Source: Chryseobacterium sediminis (GTDB lineage: Bacteria > Bacteroidota > Bacteroidia > Flavobacteriales > Weeksellaceae). From it: DNA of 64,000 bases. Below are positions 34,610 through 44,567 of the stretch, piece by piece. Position numbers and translations under genes: made by a program. Where the stretch lies: contig NZ_VUNZ01000004.1 of the NCBI RefSeq assembly GCF_008386505.1, forward strand, positions 186,001-250,000. Direction: 5' to 3'. Every line of letters begins with the position of its first letter. Positions within the stretch are counted from its first letter, which is position 1. The notes beneath the pieces are model-generated. The model searched no databases. It worked only from the letters and a program-made list of their open reading frames with translations, and had not been told where the DNA came from.

Positions 34610-37600
34610 ATGTTTAAGAAATTCATTCGCAGACCAGTTCTGTCTATAGTAATCTCATTGATTATTGTATTTATGGGGATATTGTCATTGGTAAAACTTC
34701 CTGTGACGCAGTTCCCATCCATTTCTCCGCCTAAAGTAAATATTACCGCAGAATACCCCGGAGCTAACAACGAATTGTTGATTAAATCCGTAGTGATCCC
34801 ATTAGAAAGAGGGTTAAACGGTGTTCCGGGTATGAAATATATGACCTCGGATGCAGGAAATGACGGGGAAGCTTCCATTCAGATTGTATTTGATCTAGGA
34901 ACAGATCCCAACGTAGCTGCAGTAAACGTTCAGAACCGTGTATCTTCAGTGGTGAATAAACTTCCTCCTCTTGTAGTACGTGAAGGGGTAAAGATCACTC
35001 GTGAAGAACCTAACATGTTGATGTATATTAACCTGTACAGTGATGATCCTAAAGCTGACCAGAAATTCCTTTTCAACTATGCAGATATCAACGTAATGTC
35101 TGAATTGAGAAGGGTAAGCGGGGTTGGTTTTGCCGATATCCTGGGAACCCGTGAATATGCTATGCGTATCTGGCTTAAACCTGATAGATTAACTGCCTAT
35201 AATATTTCCGCCGATGAAGTAATGGAATCTCTGAATGAGCAGAGTTTGGAAGCATCTCCGGGTAAAACTGGAGAAAGTTCAGGAAAACGCTCTCAGTCAT
35301 TTGAATATGTATTAAAATATCCGGGTCGTTTCAACAACGAAAAAGATTATGGAAACATTATTCTAAAAGCAAAACCGGATGGTGAATCTGTAAGGCTGAA
35401 AGATGTTGCAGATATAGAATTCGGAAGTTCCATGTATGATATTTATTCCACATTGAACGGGAAACCTTCTGCGGCGATTACAGTAAAACAATCCTACGGA
35501 TCTAATGCAAGCGATGTTATCAAAAACGTAAAAGCATTGATGAAGGATCTTGAAAAAAATAACTTCCCTAAAGGAATGCATTATGACATTAGTTATGACG
35601 TTTCAAGATTCCTGGATGCATCCATGGAAAAGGTAATCCATACGTTATTTGAGGCCTTTATTTTGGTTGCTATTGTGGTATTCCTATTCCTTGGAGACTG
35701 GCGTTCAACTTTGATTCCGGCACTGGCTGTTCCCGTTTCATTGGTAGGAACATTTGCAGTAATGTCTGCTTTCGGAATTACCCTGAATATGATTTCGCTT
35801 TTTGCATTGGTAATGGCGATCGGGGTTGTAGTAGATGACGCGATTGTAGTAATTGAAGCCGTTCATGCCAAGATGGAAGAAAAACATCTGTCTCCATTGA
35901 AAGCGACAGAAGAAGCAATGCATGAGATCAGTGGAGCAATTATCGCAATTACATTGGTAATGGCATCTGTATTTATTCCGATTGCATTTATGTCCGGACC
36001 GGTTGGGGTATTCTACCGTCAGTTCTCTATTACAATGGCTTCATCCATTATCTTATCAGGGGTTGTAGCACTTACTTTAACACCGGCTTTGTGTGCGTTG
36101 ATCTTAAGAAATAACCACGGAAAACCTAAAAAGAAAACACCGGTTACCATCTTCCTTGATAAATTTAATAATGTATTTACAAAAGGAGCAGGAAGATATG
36201 AGAAGATGCTGAATAAAACAGTGACCAAAAAGACAATAACATTACCATTGTTATTAGCGTTTTGTGCCTGTACATTCTTCCTGAGCAACTCTTTACCATC
36301 TGGATTTATCCCGGCAGAAGATCAGGGAATGATCTATGCCATTATTCAGACTCCTCCGGGATCTACCTTAGAAAGAACCAATCAGATTGCCAAAGAACTT
36401 CTGAGAGAATCTGAAGACATTGACGGTGTACAGTCTGTTTCATCCCTGGCAGGATACGAGATTTTGACCGAAGGTACCGGATCCAACTCAGGAACCTGTC
36501 TGATCAACCTTAAAAGCTGGGAAGAACGTAAAGAATCCGCCGCAGAAATCATTGAAAAGCTGGAGGAAAAAGCCAAGAATATCCCAGGTGCCAATATAGA
36601 ATTCTTCCAACCACCTTCCGTTCCCGGATATGGGGCTGCCGGAGGGTTTGAACTTCGTCTGCTGGATAAAGCAGGAAGTGGAGATTATCATAAAATGGAA
36701 CAGGTAAGTAATGACTTTGTGAAGGAGCTTAAGAAGCGTCCGGAACTTGGATCTGCATTTACATTTTATTCCGCTAGTTTCCCGCAATATATGCTTAAGA
36801 TTGATAATGATCTTGCAGAACAAAAAGGAGTCACCATTGAAAAAGCAATGGATAACCTGTCTACATTGATCGGATCCAACTATGAGACAAGTTTCATTCG
36901 TTTTGACAGGCCATATAAGGTAATCGTTCAGGCTGGACCTCAATACCGTGCATTGCCAACGGATCTTTTAAAACTATATGTTAAAAATGATAAGGATCAG
37001 ATGGTGCCGTATTCAGATTTCATGAGATTAGAAAAGGTTTACGGATTATCTGAGATTACAAGACATAATATGTATAACTCTGCAGAGGTGAGTGGAACTC
37101 CAGCGCCTGGATATAGTAGCGGACAAGCTATTAAAGCAATTCAGGAAGTTGCTGATAAAACTCTTCCAAGAGGTTTTGGTATCGACTGGGCAGGTATTTC
37201 AAAAGATGAAGTAAGCCGTGGAAATGAAGCGGTGTTTATCTTCCTGGTGTGTCTAGGATTTGTTTACCTGATCCTTTCTGCACAATATGAGAGTTTCATC
37301 CTTCCACTTCCGGTAATTTTATCACTTCCGGTTGGTATTTTCGGAGCCTTTTTATGTTTAAAACTTTTAGGACTGGAAAATAACATTTATGCACAGGTGG
37401 CTATGGTCATGTTGATTGGGCTTTTGGGTAAAAACGCCGTGTTGATTGTAGAGTTTGCTGTACAGAAGAAGGCAGAAGAAGGAATTCCTGTAGCAAAAGC
37501 TGCAATTGAAGGAGCTGCTATTCGTTTCCGTCCGATTCTGATGACATCGTTTGCATTCATTGCCGGTTTGATTCCATTGGTTATTGCAACAGGGCCGGGT

Positions 37601-37801
37601 GCGGTTGGTAACAGAACCATTGGTACTGCAGCCGCAGGAGGAATGTTAATCGGAACTATTTTCGGATTGATGATTATCCCTGGGTTGTATTATATCTTCG
37701 GAACCATCGCAGATAAGTCGAGACTGGCAAAATATGAAGAAGAGAATCCTTTAACAGAACAAACTGAACCTTATGAACATGATGGAAAATTTGAAGACTA
37801 A
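34610..37801 (+). CDS. RND efflux pump, HAE1-type inner-membrane permease
   Basis: A 1063-residue proton-driven drug-efflux permease of the AcrB type. It begins MFKKFIRRPVLSIVISLIIV, has two periplasmic porter/docking domains, 12 predicted helices, and the proton-relay aspartate pair in helix 4: GVVVDDAIVVIEAVH (two adjacent Asp). The second repeat has GLLGKNAVLIVEFA. GAVGNRTIGTAAAGGM near the C-terminus is also a family signature. The substrate is likely toxic compounds, not predictable in detail. It overlaps the next gene by 29 bases, so translation is coupled. Confidence 0.97.
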   Translation: MFKKFIRRPVLSIVISLIIVFMGILSLVKLPVTQFPSISPPKVNITAEYPGANNELLIKSVVIPLERGLNGVPGMKYMTSDAGNDGEASIQIVFDLGTDPNVAAVNVQNRVSSVVNKLPPLVVREGVKITREEPNMLMYINLYSDDPKADQKFLFNYADINVMSELRRVSGVGFADILGTREYAMRIWLKPDRLTAYNISADEVMESLNEQSLEASPGKTGESSGKRSQSFEYVLKYPGRFNNEKDYGNIILKAKPDGESVRLKDVADIEFGSSMYDIYSTLNGKPSAAITVKQSYGSNASDVIKNVKALMKDLEKNNFPKGMHYDISYDVSRFLDASMEKVIHTLFEAFILVAIVVFLFLGDWRSTLIPALAVPVSLVGTFAVMSAFGITLNMISLFALVMAIGVVVDDAIVVIEAVHAKMEEKHLSPLKATEEAMHEISGAIIAITLVMASVFIPIAFMSGPVGVFYRQFSITMASSIILSGVVALTLTPALCALILRNNHGKPKKKTPVTIFLDKFNNVFTKGAGRYEKMLNKTVTKKTITLPLLLAFCACTFFLSNSLPSGFIPAEDQGMIYAIIQTPPGSTLERTNQIAKELLRESEDIDGVQSVSSLAGYEILTEGTGSNSGTCLINLKSWEERKESAAEIIEKLEEKAKNIPGANIEFFQPPSVPGYGAAGGFELRLLDKAGSGDYHKMEQVSNDFVKELKKRPELGSAFTFYSASFPQYMLKIDNDLAEQKGVTIEKAMDNLSTLIGSNYETSFIRFDRPYKVIVQAGPQYRALPTDLLKLYVKNDKDQMVPYSDFMRLEKVYGLSEITRHNMYNSAEVSGTPAPGYSSGQAIKAIQEVADKTLPRGFGIDWAGISKDEVSRGNEAVFIFLVCLGFVYLILSAQYESFILPLPVILSLPVGIFGAFLCLKLLGLENNIYAQVAMVMLIGLLGKNAVLIVEFAVQKKAEEGIPVAKAAIEGAAIRFRPILMTSFAFIAGLIPLVIATGPGAVGNRTIGTAAAGGMLIGTIFGLMIIPGLYYIFGTIADKSRLAKYEEENPLTEQTEPYEHDGKFED

Positions 37802-39230
37802 AAATATAATTGCAGCCATTGCCTTATCACTTGTTCTTGCAAGTTGTAAGGCACCCATGGCGACTGTCATAAAAGACGAGGTAAAAGAAAATATTCCTCA
37901 GAACTTTAATCAGGAAGAACAGCAGGATGCTAATAATAACAGCGGAACAACACCATGGCGACAGTTCTTTACAGATCCAAACCTGGTAACTCTGATTGAA
38001 ACTGCTTTAAAAAATAATCAGGAGCTGTTAATCACTCTTCAGGAGATTGAAATTGCTAAAAGTGGTGTTCTGGCTAAAAAAGGAAGACTTACCCCTACTG
38101 TTTCAGCAGGAATAGGTGCCGGATTGAAAAAAGCCGGCCGTTACACCAGTGAAGGAGCAGGTGATGCCACTACAGAAATAGAACCCGGAAAAGAAATGCC
38201 GGATCCACTGGGTAATTTTGAAGCAGGATTAAATGCAAGCTGGGAGATTGATATCTGGAAAAAACTGAGAATTGAAAAAGAATCAGCAGTAGCTCACTAT
38301 CTTTCTACTGTGGAAGGTAAAAACTTTGTTCTTTCTAATCTTATTGAAGAAGTTGCTGATAATTACTATGAATTGTTGGCTCTTGATAACCAGTTGGATA
38401 TTATACAACAGTATATCAAACTTCAGCAAAGAGCGTTGGAAATTTCCAAAATTCAGAAAGAAGCTGCGGCTGCAACGGAACTGGCCGTGAAGAAATTTGA
38501 GGCAGAATTGGCGAAATCCAAAGCAGCAGAATATACAATCCGTCAGCAGATCACTGAGAAGGAAAATGAAATCAATGCGCTGTTAGGAAGATATCCACAA
38601 CCGATTGTGAGAACAAAGGAAAACTTTATGTCTACTATTCCTCCAACGGTTTATACAGGAATTCCATCACAATTGCTGGCAAACAGACCTGATATCAAGC
38701 AGGCAGAACTGGAATTAAAAGCTTCAAAACTTGATGTAGAAGCAGCAAGAAAAGAATTTTATCCCTCTTTGGAAATTTCTGCAACATTAGGATTAGAGGC
38801 TTTCAAACCATCATATCTTGTTAAACTGCCGGAATCAATTGCTTACAATCTTGCAGGTGAATTAGCAGGACCACTGATTAATAAAAGTGCCATAAAAGCT
38901 AATTTCCAGACAGCAGATGCAAAACAGGTTCAGGCATTGTATGAATATGATAAAACTATTTTGAATGCTTATCTGGATGTTGCCAATCTAATGTCTAAAG
39001 TTAAAAATATAGATCAGTATTATCAATTGAAATCTCAGGAAACCAAAGCCCTGGATCAGTCTATTGATATCGCGAATCAGTTGTTCCGTAACTCCAGAGC
39101 AGATTATCTTGAAGTTCTTTTGAATCAGAGAGACGCGCTGGATGCTAAAATGGAACTCATAGAAGCGAAGCAGAAACAGCTCAACACAGTAGTTGACATC
39201 TATAAAAGTTTAGGTGGAGGCTGGAAATAA
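37773..39230 (+). CDS. RND efflux outer-membrane channel lipoprotein (OprM/TolC-like)
   Basis: A 485-residue outer-membrane factor. Alternative starts are 37776 and 37779 (MNMMENLK). The lipobox is LASC in AIALSLVLASCKAP. Two structural repeats can be seen, with NNQELLITLQEIEIAKSG, ANRPDIKQAELELKASKLDV (the conserved RPDI xxAE) and DYLEVLLNQRDALDAKMEL. It completes the efflux operon with the adaptor and permease. Confidence 0.95.
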   Translation: MNMMENLKTKNIIAAIALSLVLASCKAPMATVIKDEVKENIPQNFNQEEQQDANNNSGTTPWRQFFTDPNLVTLIETALKNNQELLITLQEIEIAKSGVLAKKGRLTPTVSAGIGAGLKKAGRYTSEGAGDATTEIEPGKEMPDPLGNFEAGLNASWEIDIWKKLRIEKESAVAHYLSTVEGKNFVLSNLIEEVADNYYELLALDNQLDIIQQYIKLQQRALEISKIQKEAAAATELAVKKFEAELAKSKAAEYTIRQQITEKENEINALLGRYPQPIVRTKENFMSTIPPTVYTGIPSQLLANRPDIKQAELELKASKLDVEAARKEFYPSLEISATLGLEAFKPSYLVKLPESIAYNLAGELAGPLINKSAIKANFQTADAKQVQALYEYDKTILNAYLDVANLMSKVKNIDQYYQLKSQETKALDQSIDIANQLFRNSRADYLEVLLNQRDALDAKMELIEAKQKQLNTVVDIYKSLGGGWK

Positions 39231-39269
39231 AACATCATAATTCTATCAATAAACAGTTAATGTTTTTTG

Positions 39270-39304
39270 GAAGGGTCAATTCTTTTGAGTTGGCCCTTTT
39301 TTTA
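39270..39304 (+). terminator. Terminator of the RND efflux operon
   Basis: AAGGGTCAA / TTGGCCCTT hairpin (one G-T pair) with an eight-base loop followed by a run of Ts, 40 bases after the stop. Confidence 0.85.
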
Positions 39305-39307
39305 ATG

Positions 39308-39341
39308 CGACAAGTTTTGTCGTTTTGCGTATGTATTTTTG
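39308..39341 (+). promoter_or_regulatory. Palindrome CGACAAGTTTTGTCG with a -7 element 11 bases downstream (site A)
   Basis: CGACAA-GTT-TTGTCG is a perfect interrupted palindrome at 39308-39322. TATTTTTG follows at 39334-39341. The same palindrome (one mismatch), the same 11-base gap and a TAnnTTTG element recur at 57936-57969, with the word TTTGTCAT following in both. Likely an operator-promoter unit. The transcript from here would run toward the T9SS gene at 39498, which has another -7 element at 39443. Confidence 0.5.
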
Positions 39342-39442
39342 TCATCATAAGATAAAGTCAAATATAAATAAGCAAATCAAATAATAAATATTATGATTTA
39401 TGTTAAATCGCATCTTTGGGATTTCTATGTCTTAAAAAGTGT

Positions 39443-39450
39443 TAAATTTG
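39443..39450 (+). promoter_or_regulatory. -7 promoter element (TAAATTTG) of the T9SS/Rhs operon
   Basis: TAAATTTG matches TAnnTTTG, 47 bases before the ATG at 39498. A TTTG at 39415-39418 lies 24 bases upstream, slightly more than usual. Confidence 0.5.
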
Positions 39451-39497
39451 CGAAGTTTTAAACAAAACTAATTACTAACTCAGAAAACAACATTGGA

Positions 39498-41126
39498 ATG
39501 AAAAAATTCTATATCGGTGCATTTACTTTATGCACGGTCTAGGGCATATCTGCTCAGGAGGTGGTATGGCAGAAAGACATCAAATCCTCTACCCAGGATT
39601 TTCTTAGCCAGGTTACCACAACAATTGATCAGCAATATTTAATCACGGGAAGCTCTATTCAAAGCAATAAGCAGCAAGCTTCAGGCAGTAAGCAGAATAA
39701 TGGTTACGATTTCCATTTGGTAAAACTTAATCAACAAGGAAATGAAGTCTGGGAGAAATATTTCTCAGGATCAAACCACGACTATTTATCAGCAACAGTT
39801 ACCACACAGGATGGCGGATTTCTATTAGCCGGAACATCTTATTCAGGAAAAGGATTAGATAAAAAAGAGGATTCAAAAGGAGGTTCAGATATCTGGCTGA
39901 TCAGAATCAATGAATTTGGTGATGAATTGTGGCAGAAAACCTTAGGCAGCTCTTCAGATGAAGAAGCCAGAGCTGTGATTCAAACTACAGATTTAGGATT
40001 CTTTGTTACCGGCAATGTGCAGAATTCCTCGAAAGGCTATGGTTCTAAAGATGTATTAATTACAAAGTTAGACAAAGACGGAAAAGAGTTATCTCAACTA
40101 ATTTTAGGTGGAAAAGGCTTAGACGAAGTAGAGAAGATGATTCCAACGAAGGATGGCGGAGCATTGCTTGGAATTTATTCCAGAAGTTCCGAGGTTCGTG
40201 TTTCGGGATCTGAAAAGGGGTCCGGAATGCGAGATGCGGATTCTGTGTCAAACATTCAAAACTCGAATCCCGTATCCCGAAACTCGAAACAAACTGAAAA
40301 CTTCGGGGAAGGCGATTACTGGATCGTAAAGCTTGACAAAAACGGAAAAGTAGAATGGGAAAAGAACTTTGGAGGAAAAGGAGATGATCATATCAGAACT
40401 TTGGCTTTAACTTCAACAGGATTTATTATTGGTGGAGAATCCAGATCAGAGAGATCAGGAAATAAAACGGTAGGAATAGAAGAGGGAACAGACCTTTGGC
40501 TGATTTCTTTAAATGAAAAAGGAGATGAACAGTGGCAGAAATCTTACAATTTCAAAAACAGAGACATCTTAATGAGTATGAGCGTTCTTCATTCCGCAGA
40601 TGACAAATCTTCCAAGGGAATTCTATTAGGAGGATATACTCAGGCAGAAGGAAGAATACAGACTGATGATGAGACCTTCTGGATGCTTTACCTGGATCAG
40701 AATGGCAATGAACAGTGGAGAAAACATGTCAAGGGAGAATCCAGAAAGAAGGAAGAAAGACTTTCTGACTTAAAACTGAACAGAGATGGTTCAATTGTTC
40801 TGGCAGGAACCAGTGCAGAAGAATTGGGTAAAGAAAACTGGAAGATCGTAAAACTGGGTGACAAACAAGTTGATCAGCTCATTGAAAAATATGATATCAA
40901 AATCTATCCAAACCCAGTTTCAGATTATGCTTATGTAGAAATTGGCTTTGATTTCAAAGATGCTGATATTCTGTTGTATGATATGTCTGGTAGACAGCTT
41001 CAGAGTATTAAAACCAAAAACAATGTGACTAAGATTAATACCCAGGCTTTGGTTCAGGGAGCTTATCTGATTACTATAAAAACTGATACCAACAAAACGG
41101 CGAACGCTAAACTAATTAAGAAATAG
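39498..41126 (+). pseudogene. Secreted beta-propeller protein with T9SS type A sorting domain, stop codon in the signal peptide
   Basis: From the ATG at 39498 the frame reads MKKFYIGAFTLCTV, a TAG at 39540-39542, then GISAQEVVWQKDIKSS: an ordinary signal peptide cut by one stop. The frame is then open to 41126. Only a GTG at 39561 could restart it, giving 521 residues without export signal. The body has about six propeller blades (repeated GGFLLAGTSYS, DIWLIRINEFGDELWQKTLG, DYWIVKLDKNGKVEWEKNFGG). The last 80 residues (DIKIYPNPVSDYAYVEI, LLYDMSGRQLQSI, GAYLITIKTD, KLIKK) are a type A T9SS domain. A run of about 35 residues (near SEVRVSG to SKQTENF) comes from an inserted palindromic repeat. 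A sequencing error at the stop is possible. It lies 9 bases before the Rhs half-protein gene. Confidence 0.82.
40194..40290. repeat. REP-like inverted repeat inserted in-frame in the T9SS protein gene
   Basis: Left arm GGTTCGTGTTTCGGGAT (40194-40210) and right arm ATCCCGAAACTCGAAAC (40274-40290) are complementary at 15 of 17 positions. The word GTTTCGGGATCTG at 40200-40212 also occurs in the non-coding gap at 57640-57652, where the following TTGTGAATG resembles the reverse complement of CATTCAAAAC just before the right arm here. The translated segment has no propeller-blade similarity. Confidence 0.6.
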
Positions 41127-41135
41127 AACATAATA

Positions 41136-44100
41136 ATGAAAAGAAATATAACCAGTTTGTTTTTTTGTCTGTCTTTAACTACAGCAATAGCACAAACTAC
41201 GGGAAGCAAACAATCAACCCTTCCCAATATCATTCCTCCCTCTGCGGAATCTTATAAACTGGGAGCTTTTGGAAATCTTCCGGTAAGCCTTTTTACGGGG
41301 AATGCCAATGTAGATATTCCTGTTACATCCTTTGATACAGAAAGTATTAATATTCCAGTCAGGCTCAATTATTTTTCCAATGGAATCAAAGTAGACGATA
41401 TGAACGGCTCTACAGGACTCGGCTGGAATCTTATTTCGGGAGGTGTGATTACAAGGGTAATAAGAGATCTTCCTGATGAAGACAATCAGTCCAATATAAA
41501 TATTCCGACCAACATCGGTGATCTGGGTGCTAATACTACAGCAGCCATGCAGTTTTTCCAGGATGCCTCTTTCGATGATATAGATACAGAACAGGATTTA
41601 TACATGGCGAGCTTTGGAGGAATACAGATCAAATTCGTATTTGATAAAAAAGGAATTCCGGTTATTTATTCCCAAAAAGATGTGGTCATTGAGGGGGCAA
41701 GTGGAGGAAATTCTTTTACCATAACAGTAGATAATGGAACCAAATATTATTTTACAGATAAGGAAACCACTTCCAACCGTACTGCCGGGGCGGGACATTC
41801 ACTTATCTCCATTTCTACAACTGCCTGGTATTTGACGAAAATTGAGGACGTAACCAGTGGAGAAACGGTATTTATTGAAAATGTGGATGGCGGGTATACC
41901 GCTACAATGAGCCAATCACAAACTTTATCTTATACATCACCTAACGCAGGTCCTATGACGTCTAGTTGTGGAAACCCTGCATTTATCCGCTATCCGCAGG
42001 TAAGTGAACTGATGAGCCATAATCAGACCGTTACCGGAAAACAGATCAAACGAATTTATAGTAATAATCCTTCCTATGGCGAAATTATTTTTGATTATCT
42101 GCAATCGGCAGGTAGTGGAGATTATAAAAGACTGCAAAAAGTTACAAAAAAGGTTAATGGCAATATCATCAATGATGTTACCCTTAATTACAATCTTACC
42201 GCTAATAACCGTCTGTTTTTGAGTTCTGTAGTGGATAGTGTTTTAAATACCACCTATGGATTTCAGTACAATTTACCGGATGTATTTCCTCAAAGGCTTT
42301 CCTTTAGCAGAGACAGCTGGGGATATTATAACGGAATGATCGACAATACCAACCTGGTTCCTTCCATACCTGAAGTATCAATGTGGAGTTCATACAACGG
42401 AGCTGCGCAGCAGGTTAGTCCACAAAATACGGCTATTGGAATACTTCAAAAGATTGTCTATCCTACGAAAGGATCTACAGAGTTTACCTATGAAAATAAT
42501 ACCGCGATTGAGAAAAATGTAATGCTCAGTCCATCGGAAAGGACAGGGACTCAGATCAAAGCCACGGCAGATGATACTAACGGTCATGTTGAAAATACAG
42601 TGGCTTTTACCCCGCTCCGAACAGAAGATATTACTCTGGGAGGGAGTGCCCAGTTTAACAGCTCATGTGATCCTGCTGAACAGGTCGCCGGAAAACACCG
42701 GGCAATTGTTAGCCTGCTCAAAGCTAATGGCCAGGCGGTTCCATTATACTATAAAAGTCCTACCGGGATTGTTACCGATGCAGGAAATTCGGTTACTTTT
42801 CCTACTAATAATGGAGCTGAACTTTTCGCTCATGTTCAAAAAGATGAGCCTTTAACCCTTAAACTTTGGACTCTATTTGTTTGTACCCGCTCTACGGCGT
42901 CAGCAAGTTATACCACCAAAGAGGCTGTTTACGGAGACAAAGAAGGACCAATTGGCGGCCTGCGAATTGCCAAGATTACAGATGCTACAGAAAATGGGGT
43001 GGCAACAACCAGAAAATTTGTTTATCGTGATTTGAATGAACAAAATACGGAAGCTGTTGTATTGCGAACCCCGGCATTTCAGGAGCAGCTTCTTTTTACA
43101 AGAACCTGTAGTACAAATAACCCTAACCTTCCAAGTGGATCTGTACCTACAGGAGTAGAAAGATTTCCGTACACGATGGTGACTTCTTCCAATATTAACC
43201 AGCTCTTTGCTACTCATCCCAATGTATTTTATAAAACAGTTCAGGAAATTGTAGAGGGAAAATCAAATATTATCCATAATTATTCTATCAGTTCAGATGA
43301 TTTTGGAAAAGTAATTCATGGGGACAATATCCGAAACTCCGTCTGGACCAACTTTGGCTGGAATAACGGGCGCGAAATTTTTACCAAATACCTTGATGTC
43401 GGTAATAATATGGTGCGTACTGTGGAGATGAATTATGAAGAGGATAACAGCCGAAAATACCAGGTAGACGGGTTTTCGATCAGAAAAAATTATGATAATC
43501 CAGTGACCAAGAATGAGACAAAGCTCTGTACGGCAGAGGATGTGGTAAAAACCATTTCCTATACCTATTGTACTGCGAGTCATTCTCACAAATATAATGC
43601 AGTAGATGGGTATAAAAACTGTCATGCAGCAGGTGCTCAAAATACGACTCAAACGTATAATGATGTTTGCTTTGGTAAGCCGGTAGGTTTAATTACCTAT
43701 GAAGATAAATTAGATAACCTTGATATCGTACAGTACAAAAATATCTCCCATTTTGAATACCTGAAGTCCCAGAAAACAATAGATTACCTGAACGGAAATG
43801 CGATGAAAACGGAAACTCAGTATTTCTATAACAATCCTAAACATACCCAGCTGACCAGTCAGAAAACCATATTCCCGGATCTGTCCACAAAGGAAAAAAC
43901 ATATCAGTACGCCCATGAGAAAAACAACCAGCTGATGATTGATAAGAATATGGTAAGTATTTCTTTGGAAACCAAAGCACAGCAAACCGTAGATAACATT
44001 ACTAAAGTAACATCAAGGGAAGAAACAATTTATCCAACCGCTCTCCCTCATGCGATTACTGGGAATTTAGTACTTCCATTGTCTGAATATTCTTACGATA

Positions 44101-44561
44101 CTCTGAATCCAGCAATTTCCTCTAAGGAGGTTACCTATGAAAAATATGATGAGAACGGAAATATTCTCCAGTACAGGGAAAAAGACGGTACCCCTGTAAG
44201 TATTGTCTGGGGGTATAACAAAACCAAACCGATTGCAAAAATTGTAGGCTCTACCTATAGTCAAATCGAAGGAATGATAAGTACTATCGTAGCCAAGTCT
44301 AATGAAGATGCCGCTGATCCTACCAAGGAAGCCGATCTGTTATCAGCTCTTGATGCCTTCCAGCCTGTGGGAATGATTACCAAGTATACCTATGATCCTT
44401 TGGTGGGGGTAACTACTATTACGCCACCATCAGGAGTTAGAGAACTCTATGTATATGACACTGCTAACCGATTGAAACAGGTTCAGGTAAGAGAAAGAGA
44501 TAATGCAGGAACATACAGTTTTAAGGTGGTCAAAGAATTTAAGTATAATTATAAGCAGTAA
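41136..44561 (+). CDS. Large secreted protein, probable N-terminal half of an Rhs/Tc-type toxin shell
   Basis: An 1141-residue exported protein; signal MKRNITSLFFCLSLTTAIAQ. The opening IIPPSAESYKLGAFGNLPVS, then LFTGNANVDIPVTSFDTESI and GLGWNLISGGVITRVIRDLP, resembles the start of SpvB/TcB-like proteins and long Rhs proteins of Bacteroidetes. Later parts contain YD-repeat-like phrases (YEKYDENGNILQYREKDGTP, KYTYDPLVGVTTITPPSGVRE, LYVYDTANRLKQVQV). There is no C-terminal core DPLxEKY motif or toxin tip. The next gene, 6 bases on, supplies that half. The pairing resembles TcB and TcC, which together form a hollow cocoon around the toxin; this is my inference. Confidence 0.8.
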   Translation: MKRNITSLFFCLSLTTAIAQTTGSKQSTLPNIIPPSAESYKLGAFGNLPVSLFTGNANVDIPVTSFDTESINIPVRLNYFSNGIKVDDMNGSTGLGWNLISGGVITRVIRDLPDEDNQSNINIPTNIGDLGANTTAAMQFFQDASFDDIDTEQDLYMASFGGIQIKFVFDKKGIPVIYSQKDVVIEGASGGNSFTITVDNGTKYYFTDKETTSNRTAGAGHSLISISTTAWYLTKIEDVTSGETVFIENVDGGYTATMSQSQTLSYTSPNAGPMTSSCGNPAFIRYPQVSELMSHNQTVTGKQIKRIYSNNPSYGEIIFDYLQSAGSGDYKRLQKVTKKVNGNIINDVTLNYNLTANNRLFLSSVVDSVLNTTYGFQYNLPDVFPQRLSFSRDSWGYYNGMIDNTNLVPSIPEVSMWSSYNGAAQQVSPQNTAIGILQKIVYPTKGSTEFTYENNTAIEKNVMLSPSERTGTQIKATADDTNGHVENTVAFTPLRTEDITLGGSAQFNSSCDPAEQVAGKHRAIVSLLKANGQAVPLYYKSPTGIVTDAGNSVTFPTNNGAELFAHVQKDEPLTLKLWTLFVCTRSTASASYTTKEAVYGDKEGPIGGLRIAKITDATENGVATTRKFVYRDLNEQNTEAVVLRTPAFQEQLLFTRTCSTNNPNLPSGSVPTGVERFPYTMVTSSNINQLFATHPNVFYKTVQEIVEGKSNIIHNYSISSDDFGKVIHGDNIRNSVWTNFGWNNGREIFTKYLDVGNNMVRTVEMNYEEDNSRKYQVDGFSIRKNYDNPVTKNETKLCTAEDVVKTISYTYCTASHSHKYNAVDGYKNCHAAGAQNTTQTYNDVCFGKPVGLITYEDKLDNLDIVQYKNISHFEYLKSQKTIDYLNGNAMKTETQYFYNNPKHTQLTSQKTIFPDLSTKEKTYQYAHEKNNQLMIDKNMVSISLETKAQQTVDNITKVTSREETIYPTALPHAITGNLVLPLSEYSYDTLNPAISSKEVTYEKYDENGNILQYREKDGTPVSIVWGYNKTKPIAKIVGSTYSQIEGMISTIVAKSNEDAADPTKEADLLSALDAFQPVGMITKYTYDPLVGVTTITPPSGVRELYVYDTANRLKQVQVRERDNAGTYSFKVVKEFKYNYKQ

Positions 44562-44567
44562 ACACCA

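Noticed and set aside
39393..39461. 22-codon ORF between the site A promoter and the T9SS gene
   Set aside because: Too short and overlapping the TAAATTTG element; no leader-peptide attenuator structure was seen.
39540..39542. TAG read as a recoded amino acid in the signal peptide
   Set aside because: No recoding signal is visible and TAG ends other genes in the window normally (for example mtaB); a mutation or sequencing error is simpler.
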